64,000 bases of DNA from MR-S7 sp000400995 (GCF_045291395.1 NZ_CP152342.1:1984001-2048000); one strand, 5' to 3'. Positions 1 through 9,155 are shown, numbered from the stretch's first letter. Translations and numbers: made by a program. Notes: a model not told the origin generated them from the sequence alone.

Positions 1-873
<873 letters not shown>

Positions 874-898
874 GGTGGGTGTCCCTGTCATATCTATA

Positions 899-989
899 TT
901 TACAATCTTCGCAAAAACAGCGAGCATTCGCAACAATTAGGAGAACAATTTATGCGAATTGCGAATGTAAATTTGCGATGTTTGCAAAC
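899..989. promoter_or_regulatory. Operator array of TTTGCAAA-like half-sites between mutase and ScfR genes
   Basis: Within 90 bases of locally AT-rich DNA I see TTCGCAAA (908-915), ATTCGCAA (926-933), ATGCGAAT (952-959), TTGCGAAT (959-966), TTTGCGAT (972-979) and TTTGCAAA (981-988). All are variants of one 8-base word, read on either strand. The ScfR regulator PccR of Rhodobacter and the related RamB/PrpR proteins are reported to bind TTTGCAAA-type words, so these are likely sites for the adjacent regulator, acting on both divergent promoters. Binding is inferred; the repeats are directly visible. Confidence 0.6.
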
Positions 990-993
990 ATGA
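952..993 (+). CDS. Possible 13-codon leader peptide coupled to the ScfR gene
   Basis: The ATG at 952 is preceded by AGGAG (939-943) at an ideal 8-base spacing, the best ribosome-binding site in this intergenic region. It opens a frame of 13 codons, MRIANVNLRCLQT, whose TGA (991-993) overlaps the ATG at 990 of the regulator as ATGA. The regulator start itself has no separate Shine-Dalgarno sequence, so its translation may depend on termination of this leader. Several operator-like words lie inside the leader. It could also be a chance frame; the SD plus the overlap argue otherwise. Confidence 0.45.
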   Translation: MRIANVNLRCLQT

Positions 994-2441
994 GCAAGGC
1001 TTTCATGGGAGCGCACCTGAAGACGCTGCGCGAGCAGCGCGGCCTGACCCAGGCGGCGCTGGCGCAGGCGCTCAAGGTATCGCCCAGCTATCTGAACCAG
1101 ATCGAGAACAACCAGCGGCCGCTCACCGTGAACGTGCTGCTGCGGCTGCAGGCGGCTTTCGGCATCGACCTGCAGCAGTTCTCGGAGGACTCGCAGGCGC
1201 GGCAGCTGGGCCAGCTGCGCAGCGCCCTGGCCGACATGCCGGGCGGCGACCAGGTGCCGCTGGCGGAAACCCGCATCCTGGCCGAGCAGCTGCCGGCGGC
1301 CACGCGCGTCCTGCTGGGCATGCACAAGCGCATCCGCGCGGCGGAAGAGCGCCTGTCGGTGATCGCGGAGAACACCGACAGCGATCACGCCGCGCATGCC
1401 GCCGCCGTGCCCGTGCAACCCTATGAGGAAGTGCGCGAATTCTTCTATGCGGGCCACCAGCACCTGGCCCTGCTGGACGAGCAGGCCGAGCAGCTCTACC
1501 TGCAACTGCACCCCGAAGACATGGACCCGCACGCGCCGCACGCGGCCCAATTGGTGGCGGCGCTGGAGCTGCGGCTGCGCAGCCTCCACGGCATCACCGT
1601 GCTGCGCGCGGCGGGCTCGCCCGCTATCGAGCAGCCGGTGCGCATGCTGGAGCGCGCCAGCCACCAGTTGCGGCTGGGGGCCGGCCTGAGCGCCGGCCAG
1701 CAGGCGTTCCAGCTGGGCATCCAGCTCGCGCTGCTGGAGTCGGGGCCGACGATCGACGGATTCACCAATGCGGCCAATTTCGTCAGCGACGAGGCGCGCG
1801 CGCTGGCCCGCATCGGCTTCGCCAACCACTTCGCGGCGGCGCTGCTGCTGCCCAACCGGCTCTTCCAGAAGACCGCCGACGAACTGCGCTACGACATCGA
1901 CCTGCTCGGCGAGCGCTTCGGCGTGGGTTTCGAGACGGTGGGGCACCGCCTCTCGACGATGCGCCACGCATCGCCGCACAGCATCCCTTTCTTCTTCGTG
2001 CGGGTGGACAGGGCGGGCAACATGTCCAAGCGCCAGTCGTCGGTCGATTTCCACTTCTCGCGCACCGGCGGCACCTGCCCGCTGTGGAACGTGTACGACG
2101 CGTTCTCGCAGCCCGGCAAGATCCTCACGCAACTGGCCCGCATGCCCGACGAGCGCACATACCTGTGGATCGCCCGCACGGTGGAGCACCGGCGCGGCGG
2201 CTACGGCACGCCCGGGCGGATCTTCTCGGTGGCGCTGGGCTGCGATGCGCGCCACGCCCATCGGCTGGTCTACGGCGACGGGCTGGGGCTGGACGCGCCT
2301 GAGCGCGCCGTGCCGATCGGCTCGGGCTGCAAGGTCTGCGACCGGGAGAACTGCGTGCAGCGCGCCTTCCCCGCGCTGGGCCGGCCGCTGAGCATCGACC
2401 CCAACGCACGGCGGTTCGCGCCCTACGCGCCCGCATCCTGA
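990..2441 (+). CDS. Short-chain fatty acyl-CoA regulator (ScfR/PccR type), XRE family
   Basis: Transcription factor of about 483 residues. An XRE helix-turn-helix is at residues 6-60 (LKTLREQRGLTQAALAQALKVSPSYLNQIENNQRPL), followed by a linker, an IrrE/M78-like domain without a recognisable HExxH zinc motif, and a C-terminal ScfR domain ending in GSGCKVCDRENCVQRAF, a Cys-x2-Cys-x4-Cys cluster. Relatives (PccR, RamB, mycobacterial PrpR) sense short-chain acyl-CoA and control propionate or acetate assimilation; some bind an Fe-S cluster. Its position next to the divergent mutase gene fits that job. In-frame ATGs exist at 978, 990 and 1005; 990 is chosen because it overlaps the stop of the leader frame. 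Confidence 0.88.
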   Translation: MSKAFMGAHLKTLREQRGLTQAALAQALKVSPSYLNQIENNQRPLTVNVLLRLQAAFGIDLQQFSEDSQARQLGQLRSALADMPGGDQVPLAETRILAEQLPAATRVLLGMHKRIRAAEERLSVIAENTDSDHAAHAAAVPVQPYEEVREFFYAGHQHLALLDEQAEQLYLQLHPEDMDPHAPHAAQLVAALELRLRSLHGITVLRAAGSPAIEQPVRMLERASHQLRLGAGLSAGQQAFQLGIQLALLESGPTIDGFTNAANFVSDEARALARIGFANHFAAALLLPNRLFQKTADELRYDIDLLGERFGVGFETVGHRLSTMRHASPHSIPFFFVRVDRAGNMSKRQSSVDFHFSRTGGTCPLWNVYDAFSQPGKILTQLARMPDERTYLWIARTVEHRRGGYGTPGRIFSVALGCDARHAHRLVYGDGLGLDAPERAVPIGSGCKVCDRENCVQRAFPALGRPLSIDPNARRFAPYAPAS

Positions 2442-2508
2442 GGCCCCTAGGGTTTCATCGGATGCGGAGCACCCGTGAACCGCGCCAAGATCGCGCCCAA
2501 GGTGTTTG

Positions 2509-2534
2509 TAATTATTAATTCTGAATAATTAATT
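2509..2534. promoter_or_regulatory. AT-rich inverted repeat upstream of the CoA-transferase operon
   Basis: AATTATT (2510-2516) and AATAATT (2524-2530) form a perfect 7-base inverted repeat with a 7-base spacer, continued by AATT on the right. It stands out as an AT island in GC-rich sequence and ends 9 bases before the ATG of the CaiB gene. Likely the operator of the GntR/FCD regulator encoded at the end of the same operon, since that family binds short AT-rich palindromes. A promoter -10 region is the alternative reading. Confidence 0.45.
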
Positions 2535-2543
2535 CCATCCAGT

Positions 2544-3767
2544 ATGAACAGTCCATCTCCCTCCGCGCCTTCCCCCTACCTCGCCCCTGACGACCTGCCG
2601 CTCAAGGGCGTGCGCGTGCTGGAGATCTCGCACATGATCATGGGTCCCGCCACCGGCATGACGCTGGCCGACCTGGGCGCCGAGGTGATCAAGGTGGAGC
2701 CCGTGGAGGGCGACCGCACGCGCCGCCTCAAGAGCGCCGGCATCGGCTACTTCCCCGTGTTCAACCGCAACAAGCAGAGCTTCGCGGTTGATCTGAAGTC
2801 GGCCGAGGGCCGCCAGCTCGTCCAGGACCTGGCCGACAAGGCCGACATCGTGCTGGAGAACTTCCGCGACGACAGCCTGTTGCAATACGGCCTGGACCAC
2901 GAATCCGTGCGCGCGCGCAACCCGCGCGCCATCTACGTATCGCTCAAGGGCTTCCTGAGCGGCCCCTACCAGGAGCGCACGGCCCTGGACGAGGTCGTCC
3001 AGATGATGGGCGGCATGGCCTACATCAATGGCAGCGACGACCGCCCGCAGCGCGCCGCGCCTTCGGTCAACGACATCCTGGGCGGCCAGTTCGGCGTGAT
3101 CGGCGCCCTCAGCGCGCTGCATGAGCGCACACGCACGGGCAAGGGCAAGTACATCCGCGCGGGCCTGTTCGAGACCAACCTGCTGCTGGTGGCGCAGTTC
3201 ATCACGCAGTTCGAGCTGACCGGCACCCCCGCCCTGCCCTTCGGCAGCAAGCGCGAGCCGCCCTGGGGCGTCTACGACCTGTTCACCACCAAGGACGGCG
3301 CGCGCGTCTTCGTCGCCGTGGTCAGCGACGCCCAGTGGCGCACCTTCGCCGCCACCTTCATGCCCGCGGGCTGGGCCGAGGATGCGCGCCTGTTCTCCGC
3401 CATCGACCGCGAGGCCGCGCGCCCGTGGGTCGTGCCCGCCGTGGCCGAAGTGCTCAAGAACTGGAACAGCGCCGACCTCTGCGAAGCCCTCGAAAAGGCC
3501 AGGCTGTCGTACGCGCCCGTGAACCAGCCCCATGATCTGCTGAAAGACCCGCACCTCACGCAGGGCGGCGCCTTGATGCCGATGGTGCTCCCGACCGGGG
3601 AGCATGTTTCCACGCCAGCCCTGCCCCTCGAATTCGATGGCCGCAAGGTGGGCAAGCGCGCCGACCCGCCCCAGGTGGGCGAGCACACCGTGGCGATCCT
3701 GAAAGACCTCGGCCTGGACGACGAGGCCATCGCGCTGCTGCGTCAGCACGGAAAGATCGGCGGCTGA
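2544..3767 (+). CDS. CaiB/BaiF family CoA-transferase
   Basis: Class III CoA-transferase of 407 residues, the usual family length, expected to move CoA between an acyl-CoA donor and a carboxylic acid. The N-terminal Rossmann part LKGVRVLEISHMIMGPATGMTLADLGAEVIKVE is typical. The segment that normally holds the catalytic acid reads RAGLFETNLL, with Glu in the Asp position, a substitution common in this family. First gene of an apparent operon with a Bug receptor (34 bases downstream), an HMG-CoA-lyase-like enzyme and a GntR regulator, suggesting that an imported dicarboxylate or methyl-branched acid is activated to its CoA ester and then cleaved. No clear SD precedes the ATG. Confidence 0.9.
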   Translation: MNSPSPSAPSPYLAPDDLPLKGVRVLEISHMIMGPATGMTLADLGAEVIKVEPVEGDRTRRLKSAGIGYFPVFNRNKQSFAVDLKSAEGRQLVQDLADKADIVLENFRDDSLLQYGLDHESVRARNPRAIYVSLKGFLSGPYQERTALDEVVQMMGGMAYINGSDDRPQRAAPSVNDILGGQFGVIGALSALHERTRTGKGKYIRAGLFETNLLLVAQFITQFELTGTPALPFGSKREPPWGVYDLFTTKDGARVFVAVVSDAQWRTFAATFMPAGWAEDARLFSAIDREAARPWVVPAVAEVLKNWNSADLCEALEKARLSYAPVNQPHDLLKDPHLTQGGALMPMVLPTGEHVSTPALPLEFDGRKVGKRADPPQVGEHTVAILKDLGLDDEAIALLRQHGKIGG

Positions 3768-3801
3768 CGTCCACCCCCCATTCCCCGGAGACACACTCAC
3801 C

Positions 3802-4770
3802 ATGCAACGACGAATCCTCATCGCGGCGCTGATGGCCACCGCAGCGCTGGCACACGCCCAGACTCCCGCGCACTACCCCGCCAAGCCGATCCGCGTGATC
3901 ATCCCCTCCACGCCCGGCGGCGGCACCGACTTCATCGGCCGCAACCTGGCCACCCACCTGGCCGAGGCCAAGGGCTGGGTGATGGTGCCCGACAACCGCC
4001 CCGGCGCCGGCACGGCGCTGGGCCTGGCCGAGCTGGCGCGCGCGGCGCCCACGGGGTACGACATCGTGATCGGCCAGTCGGACAACGTGTCGCTGATCCC
4101 GCTCTTGATGAAGACGTCCTACGACCCCATCAAGGACCTGCAGCCGATCTCGCTGCTCGCCACCACGCCGATGGTGCTGCTGGTCACCGCCGATTCGCCC
4201 TACAAGACCCTGGCGCAGCTCATCGACGCCGCGCGCAAGGAGCCCGGCAAGATCAGCTACGGCACCTCCGGCACGGGCGGCTCGGTGCACATTTCGGTGG
4301 AAATGCTGCAGGCGGCGGCCGGCTTCAAGATGCAGCACGTGCCCTACAAGGGGTCGAGCCCGGCATTGGCGGACCTGATGGGCGGCCACCTGCAGGTCGC
4401 CGGCGCCTCGATCTCGTCGGCCACCAACCTCATCCAGAGCGGCAAGGTGCGCGCGCTGGCCGTCACCTCCGCCGCGCGCAACGCCTCGCTGCCCGACGTG
4501 CCGACCGTGGCCGAGGCGGGCTACAAGGACTACAGCTTCGTCACCTACTACGGCGTCTTCGCGCCCGCCGGCACGCCGGCCGACGTGGTCAAGACCTTGA
4601 ATGACGCCGTGGTGCAGGTCATGGCGCGCCCCGACGTGCGCGCCGCCTACGCCAAGCAGGGGCTGGAAGCCAGCTCCACCACGCCGCAGGACTTCTCCCG
4701 CCTCATCGAGAACGACATCGCCAAGGCGAAGGCGACGATCCAGGCGGCGCACATCCAGGTGCAGCCATAG
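3802..4770 (+). CDS. Bug family (tripartite tricarboxylate transporter) substrate-binding protein
   Basis: Periplasmic receptor of 322 residues with a Sec signal peptide (MQRRILIAALMATAALAHAQ, cleavage near residue 20). The family signatures YPAKPIRVIIPSTPGGGTD, the VPYKGSSPALADLMGGHLQV segment and the C-terminal VFAPAGTPADVV are all present. Bug proteins bind carboxylates and deliver them to a TctAB membrane pair. No tctA or tctB is nearby, so this is an orphan receptor, common in Burkholderiales. Being between the CoA-transferase and lyase genes suggests that it captures the substrate of that pathway. The ligand cannot be told from sequence. Confidence 0.93.
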   Translation: MQRRILIAALMATAALAHAQTPAHYPAKPIRVIIPSTPGGGTDFIGRNLATHLAEAKGWVMVPDNRPGAGTALGLAELARAAPTGYDIVIGQSDNVSLIPLLMKTSYDPIKDLQPISLLATTPMVLLVTADSPYKTLAQLIDAARKEPGKISYGTSGTGGSVHISVEMLQAAAGFKMQHVPYKGSSPALADLMGGHLQVAGASISSATNLIQSGKVRALAVTSAARNASLPDVPTVAEAGYKDYSFVTYYGVFAPAGTPADVVKTLNDAVVQVMARPDVRAAYAKQGLEASSTTPQDFSRLIENDIAKAKATIQAAHIQVQP

Positions 4771-4777
4771 GCCCGCT

Positions 4778-5710
4778 ATGTCCGAGCGCGTCACCGTCAC
4801 CGAAGTCGGCCCCCGCGACGGGCTGCAATTGATCGCCCAGCCCGTCTCCACCGAGGCGAAGATCGCCTGGATCCAGGCGCTGTACGCGGCCGGCCTGCGG
4901 GACATCGAGGTCGGCAGCTTCGTTTCGCCGCGCCTCGTGCCGCAGATGGCCGACTCCGCGGCGGTGGTGGTGCAGGCGCTGCGGATCGACGGGCTGAAGG
5001 TCTACGCCCTCGCCGCCAACCTCAAGGGCGCCATGGCCGCCTACGCGGCGGGCGCGCACGTCATCGTGATCCCGCTCTCGGCCAGCGACCGGCACAGCCG
5101 CGCCAACGTGAACAAGGGCACGCTGGAGCACATCGCCGCCATCGGCGACATCATCGAATGGCTGCGTGCGCAGCCGCGGCCCGTGCGCGTCGATTGCGTG
5201 ACCGCCTCGGCCTTCGGCTGCTCGGTGGCCGGCACCGTGCCGCTGAAAGACGTGGTGGCCGCCGCCAAGGCGCTGGCCCTGGCCGGCGCCGACCGCATCA
5301 CCCTGGCCGACACGGTGGGCTATGCCCATCCGGCCCTGGTGCAGGGCACCGTGCGCGCCGTCCAGGACGCGGTGGGCCCGCTGCTGCACAAGCTCCACCT
5401 GCACGACACCATGGGCCTGGGGCTCGCCAACGCGCTGGCGGGCCTGCAGGAAGGCATCCGCGAATTCGACGCATGCATGGGCGGGCTGGGCGGCTGCCCC
5501 TTCGCGCCCGGTGCGTCGGGCAACATCGTCACCGAGGACCTGGTCTTCATGCTGGAGAGCATGGGCTACGCCACGCACGTCGACCTCCCCGCGCTCCTGG
5601 CGGCCCGCGCCGCCATCGCGCCGCACCTGCCCGCGGGGGCGCTGCGCGGCGGCGTTCCCGTGGCGGGCGTCCCACCCACCTACCAGCCCGCCAGCGCTTC
5701 CATGCACTGA
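4778..5710 (+). CDS. Hydroxymethylglutaryl-CoA lyase family protein
   Basis: HMGL/DRE-TIM metallolyase of 310 residues. It carries TEVGPRDGLQ at the N-terminus (catalytic Arg and metal Asp), HLHDTMGLGLAN (metal His pair) and GGLGGCPFAPGASGN, whose Cys is the catalytic residue of HMG-CoA lyases. The expected reaction splits 3-hydroxy-3-methylglutaryl-CoA to acetoacetate and acetyl-CoA. With a CoA-transferase upstream, a related 3-hydroxyacyl-CoA such as citramalyl-CoA is also possible. The ATG at 4778 lies 7 bases after the Bug stop and begins with the conserved MSERVTVTEVGPRD; longer upstream extension would overlap the receptor gene. Confidence 0.88.
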   Translation: MSERVTVTEVGPRDGLQLIAQPVSTEAKIAWIQALYAAGLRDIEVGSFVSPRLVPQMADSAAVVVQALRIDGLKVYALAANLKGAMAAYAAGAHVIVIPLSASDRHSRANVNKGTLEHIAAIGDIIEWLRAQPRPVRVDCVTASAFGCSVAGTVPLKDVVAAAKALALAGADRITLADTVGYAHPALVQGTVRAVQDAVGPLLHKLHLHDTMGLGLANALAGLQEGIREFDACMGGLGGCPFAPGASGNIVTEDLVFMLESMGYATHVDLPALLAARAAIAPHLPAGALRGGVPVAGVPPTYQPASASMH

Positions 5711-5723
5711 TATTCTCGGGCGC

Positions 5724-6377
5724 ATGAAGACCGTCCCGCTGCCCCGCCAAGCCCTGTACGAAGAAGTGGCTGAACTGCTGCGCCAGCGCATCTTCCGCCA
5801 GGAGCTGGAGCCCGGCAGCTGGATCGACGAGATGAAGATCGCCGAGGAAATCGGCATCAGCCGCACGCCGCTGCGCGAGGCGCTGAAGGTGCTCGCGGCC
5901 GAAGGCCTGGTCACGATGAAGGTGCGCCGCGGCGCCTACGTGACGGAGATGTCGGAGAAAGACCTGCGCGACGTCTACCACCTGCTCGCGCTGCTGGAGA
6001 GCGACGCAGCCGGCGTGGTGGCGGCCACCGCCACGCCCCAGCAGTTGGGCGAACTGGAGGCGCTGCACGCCGAGCTGGCCGCCGCCGCAGGCGACCGCGA
6101 GCGCTTCTTCACCCTCAACGAGCGCTTCCACCTGCGCCTGCTGGAGCTGGCCGACAACCGCTGGCGCGGCCAGATGGTGGCCGATCTGCGCAAGGTGATG
6201 AAGCTCAGCCGCCACCACTCCCTGTTCAAGCAGGGGCGCATCGAGGATTCACTGGCCGAGCACGAGGCCGTCATGTCTGCGCTGCTGCGCGCGCGACGCG
6301 CAAGGCGCCGCGCAGACCATGCGCGCGCATTTCGCCCACGGGCTGGAAGCCGCCGGCTGACGCGCTGGCTGCGATAA
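5724..6377 (+). CDS. GntR/FCD family transcriptional regulator, 3' end frameshifted
   Basis: One-component regulator: winged-helix GntR domain at residues 5-70 (AEEIGISRTPLREALKVLAAEGLV) and a helical FCD ligand domain. It is 13 bases after the lyase gene and probably controls this operon through the AT-rich repeat at 2509. In the frame as given, the protein ends in an arginine-rich tail after HEAVMSALL. Shifting by one base within the GC run at 6286-6300 gives ARDAQGAAQTMRAHFAHGLEAAG and a TGA at 6358-6360, the normal FCD C-terminus. The gene therefore carries one extra base, either a sequencing error or a real mutation; the corrected product would be about 211 residues. Confidence 0.85.
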   Translation: MKTVPLPRQALYEEVAELLRQRIFRQELEPGSWIDEMKIAEEIGISRTPLREALKVLAAEGLVTMKVRRGAYVTEMSEKDLRDVYHLLALLESDAAGVVAATATPQQLGELEALHAELAAAAGDRERFFTLNERFHLRLLELADNRWRGQMVADLRKVMKLSRHHSLFKQGRIEDSLAEHEAVMSALLRARRARRRADHARAFRPRAGSRRLTRWLR

Positions 6378-6410
6378 TCCGTGGCACGGTCGTGCGGAAA
6401 TATGCACGAA

Positions 6411-6460
6411 ATCCGCTTCCAAGCCTTGCCAGACAAGCGCTTGCAGCTCCTGTTTTTGAA
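6411..6460. repeat. Intergenic hairpin repeat, copy 1 (degenerate)
   Basis: A decayed copy of the element found ten times in the window: AAGCCTTG-CCAGA-CAAGCGCTT followed by GCAGCTCCTGTTTTT. It lies after the GntR gene and before the co-directional acyl-CoA ligase, and may act as a transcription terminator for the upstream operon. Confidence 0.6.
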
Positions 6461-6486
6461 ATTTTCAAGGCCGGGACAGCCGGCCG

Positions 6487-8316
6487 ATGGTGCGCATGAC
6501 CTCCACCCTTCCCGACCTGCACGCCGTGCAGACGCTGCCCGAGCTGCTGGCCCTGCGCGCGCGCCTCACGCCCGCCGCCGAGGCCTACCGCCAGTGCGAT
6601 TCCGCCACCGGCCAGTGGGCTGGCCTCACCTGGGCCCAGACGAACGAGCGCGTGCAGCAGTGGAGCCGCGCCATGGCCGCCAGCGGCCTGCCCGCCGGCG
6701 CGCGCGTGGCCATCCTGCTGCCCAACGGGCTGGATGCGATGAGCATCGACCAGGCCGTGCTCGCCACCGGCTGCGTGCCCGTGCCGCTGCACGCCATCGA
6801 CAACCCGGGCAGCATCGCCTACATCCTGGCGGACGCCGAGGTGTCCCTGCTCGTCGTGGCCGACACGGCGCAGTGGGAGCGCATCCGAGCCGTGGGCACG
6901 CCCCTGCCGCACCTGCTGGGCGTGGTGGTCGCCGGTCCGGTGGCGGAGGCAACCCCCGGCGATGTTCCCGTGGCCCCGCTGTCCGCCTGGCTGGCCCATG
7001 CCACGCCGGACACGCCGCTGCCTCCCCCGCCCGGCCCCGGCGACCTGGCGGCCATCGTCTACACCAGCGGCACCACCGGCAAGCCCAAGGGGGTGATGCT
7101 CACGCACGCCAACGTGATCGCCGACGTGAAGGCCGTGCTGGCGCGCATCGTGCCCACGCCGGACGACGTGTTCCTCTCCTTCCTGCCGCTGTCGCACACC
7201 TTCGAGCGCACCGGCGGCTACTACCTGCCCATGGCCGCGGGCAGCTGCGTGGCCTATGCGCGCTCGGTGGCGCAGCTGGCCGAGGACCTGCGCACCGTGC
7301 GTCCCACCGTGCTGGTGTCGGTGCCGCGCATCTACGAGCGCGTGCACGCCAAGCTCATCGAGAAGCTCTCGCCCTCGCCCTTCAAGATGCGCCTGTTCCA
7401 GGCCGCGCAGTCCGTGGGCTGGCAGCGCTTCCGCGCCGCGCAGCGCCTGCCCGCCGCGCCGCAGGACGGCGCGGGCGGCTGGCTGCGCGCCCTGCCCTGG
7501 CCGCTGCTGCGCGCGCTGGTGGCCCGGCCGCTGCTGGCGCAGTTCGGCGGGCGCGTGCGCGTGGCGGTGAGCGGCGGCGCGCCGCTGTCGCCCACCATCG
7601 CCCAGTGTTTCCTGGGCCTGGGCCTGCCGCTGGTCCAGGGCTACGGCATGACCGAGACCACGCCCGTGGTCAGCGTCAACACGCTGGAGGACAACGACCC
7701 CGCCACCGTGGGCCGCGCGCTGCCCGGCGTGGAGGTGCGCATCGGCGAGAACCGCGAGCTGCAGGTGCGCGGCCCCATCGTCATGAAGGGCTACTGGAAG
7801 CGCCCCGAGGACACCGCCCGCATCCTCTCCGGGGACGGCTGGCTGGGCACGGGCGACCAGGCCGAGATCGTTGATGGCCGCATCCGCATCCTGGGCCGCA
7901 TCAAGGAGATCATCGTCACCTCCACCGGCGAGAAGGTGCCGCCCGGCGACCTGGAGCTGGCCATCACGGGCGACGCGCTGTTCGGCCAGGCCTTCGTGGT
8001 GGGCGAGCAGCGCCCCTTCATCGCCTGCGTGGCCGTGGTGCAGCCCGAGGAATGGCGCCAGCTCGCGCGCCAGCTCGGCCTGAACCCCGGCGACGACGCC
8101 AGCCTGGCGCACCCCAGCGTCCAGCGCGCGGCGCTGGCACGCATCGAGCGGCAGGCGGCCAGCTTTCCGCGCTATGCTGTGCCGCGCGCCGTGCACCTGG
8201 TGCGCGAGCCGTGGACCATCGAGAACACCTTCATGACGCCCACGCTCAAGCTCAAGCGCAACAACCTCTCCGCCCACTACGCGCAGGCCATCGAGGCCAT
8301 GTACCAGAAACGCTAA
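6487..8316 (+). CDS. AMP-dependent synthetase/ligase (long-chain fatty acyl-CoA synthetase-like)
   Basis: Adenylate-forming enzyme of 609 residues that would activate a fatty or other carboxylic acid to its acyl-CoA with ATP. The P-loop-like A3 motif YTSGTTGKPKGVMLTH is at about 191-206, the A5 motif QGYGMTETTPVVS follows, and the adenylate-binding GDGWLGTGDQAE and hinge GRIKEIIVTSTGEKVPP motifs are intact. The length and order match FadD15/long-chain ligases of the class found in Burkholderiales. ATG at 6487 and 6496 are both possible. An SDR gene begins 2 bases after its stop, so the two are co-transcribed. Confidence 0.9.
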   Translation: MVRMTSTLPDLHAVQTLPELLALRARLTPAAEAYRQCDSATGQWAGLTWAQTNERVQQWSRAMAASGLPAGARVAILLPNGLDAMSIDQAVLATGCVPVPLHAIDNPGSIAYILADAEVSLLVVADTAQWERIRAVGTPLPHLLGVVVAGPVAEATPGDVPVAPLSAWLAHATPDTPLPPPPGPGDLAAIVYTSGTTGKPKGVMLTHANVIADVKAVLARIVPTPDDVFLSFLPLSHTFERTGGYYLPMAAGSCVAYARSVAQLAEDLRTVRPTVLVSVPRIYERVHAKLIEKLSPSPFKMRLFQAAQSVGWQRFRAAQRLPAAPQDGAGGWLRALPWPLLRALVARPLLAQFGGRVRVAVSGGAPLSPTIAQCFLGLGLPLVQGYGMTETTPVVSVNTLEDNDPATVGRALPGVEVRIGENRELQVRGPIVMKGYWKRPEDTARILSGDGWLGTGDQAEIVDGRIRILGRIKEIIVTSTGEKVPPGDLELAITGDALFGQAFVVGEQRPFIACVAVVQPEEWRQLARQLGLNPGDDASLAHPSVQRAALARIERQAASFPRYAVPRAVHLVREPWTIENTFMTPTLKLKRNNLSAHYAQAIEAMYQKR

Positions 8317-8318
8317 CC

Positions 8319-9095
8319 ATGACCCAAGACCCCATCCAGTTCGGCCTGCGGGGCCGCGTGTGCATTGTCACGGGCGGCGCCCAGGGCATCGGCGAGGCCT
8401 GCGTGCGCCGCTTCGCGCGCGAGGGCGCCCTGCCCGTCGTCGCCGACGTGGATGAAGCGCGCGGCCGTGCGCTGGCCCAGGAAATCGGCGCCACCTTCGT
8501 GCGCTGCGACGTGGGCGACAAGGCCCAGGTGGACGCACTGGTGCGCGAGACGCTGGCGCTGCACGGGCGCATCGACGTGCTGGTGAACAACGCCGGCATC
8601 TTCCGCGCGGCCGATTTCCTGGAGGTGACCGAGGAGGACTTCGACGCCGTGCTGCGCGTCAACCTCAAGGGCGCCTTCCTCATGGGCCAGGCGGCGGCGC
8701 GCGCCATGGCGGATGCGGGCGGCGGCAGCATCGTCAACATGAGTTCGGTCAACGGCGTGCTGGCGATTCCCAACATCGCCAGCTACAACGTCAGCAAGGG
8801 CGGCATCAACCAGCTCACGCGCGTGATGGCGCTGGCGCTGGCCGACAGGAACATCCGCGTGAACGCCGTGGCCCCCGGCACCATCGCCACCGAGCTGGCC
8901 GCCAAGGCTGTGCTGACCAGCGAGGACGCCCAGCGCAAGATCCTGGGCCGCACGCCCATGAAGCGCCTGGGTGAGCCCGCCGAGGTGGCCGACGTGGTGG
9001 CCTGGCTCGCCAGCGATGCCGCCAGCTACGTGACCGGCGAGATCGTCACCGTGGACGGCGGGCGCATGACGCTGAACTACACGGTGCCTGTCTGA
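8319..9095 (+). CDS. SDR family NAD(P)-dependent oxidoreductase
   Basis: Classical short-chain dehydrogenase of 258 residues. It has the cofactor motif TGGAQGIG near residue 17, NNAG, the catalytic Ser in VNMSSVNG, and YNVSKGG with the Tyr-Lys pair. The C-terminal WLASDAASYVTGEIVTVDGG is standard. It starts 2 bases after the acyl-CoA ligase stop, which suggests a step in the same acid or 3-hydroxyacyl metabolism (FabG-like), but the substrate is not evident. The gene is followed by a hairpin repeat that separates it from a convergent operon. Confidence 0.9.
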   Translation: MTQDPIQFGLRGRVCIVTGGAQGIGEACVRRFAREGALPVVADVDEARGRALAQEIGATFVRCDVGDKAQVDALVRETLALHGRIDVLVNNAGIFRAADFLEVTEEDFDAVLRVNLKGAFLMGQAAARAMADAGGGSIVNMSSVNGVLAIPNIASYNVSKGGINQLTRVMALALADRNIRVNAVAPGTIATELAAKAVLTSEDAQRKILGRTPMKRLGEPAEVADVVAWLASDAASYVTGEIVTVDGGRMTLNYTVPV

Positions 9096-9103
9096 AACTA
9101 TCG

Positions 9104-9153
9104 AAACGATAGCTGCCGGCGGTTGCCAGACAAGCGCTGGAGGTCGTTTTTTC
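9104..9153. repeat. Intergenic hairpin repeat, copy 2
   Basis: ACGATAGCTGCC, then GCGGTTG-CCAGA-CAAGCGCTGG and AGGTCGTTTTTT. Located between convergent stop codons of the SDR (+) and the methyltransferase (-). The T tract after the hairpin is consistent with a bidirectional terminator role. Confidence 0.75.
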
Positions 9154-9155
9154 TC

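Noticed and set aside
899..989. CRISPR-like or phage attachment repeat in the ScfR-mutase gap
   Set aside because: The words are short, inverted and irregularly spaced, which fits an operator array; no spacers, cas genes or integrase occur.
1800..1860. Metalloprotease active site in the M78-like domain of the ScfR protein
   Set aside because: No HExxH motif is present (the segment reads ANHFAAALLL), so only a sensory role is proposed.
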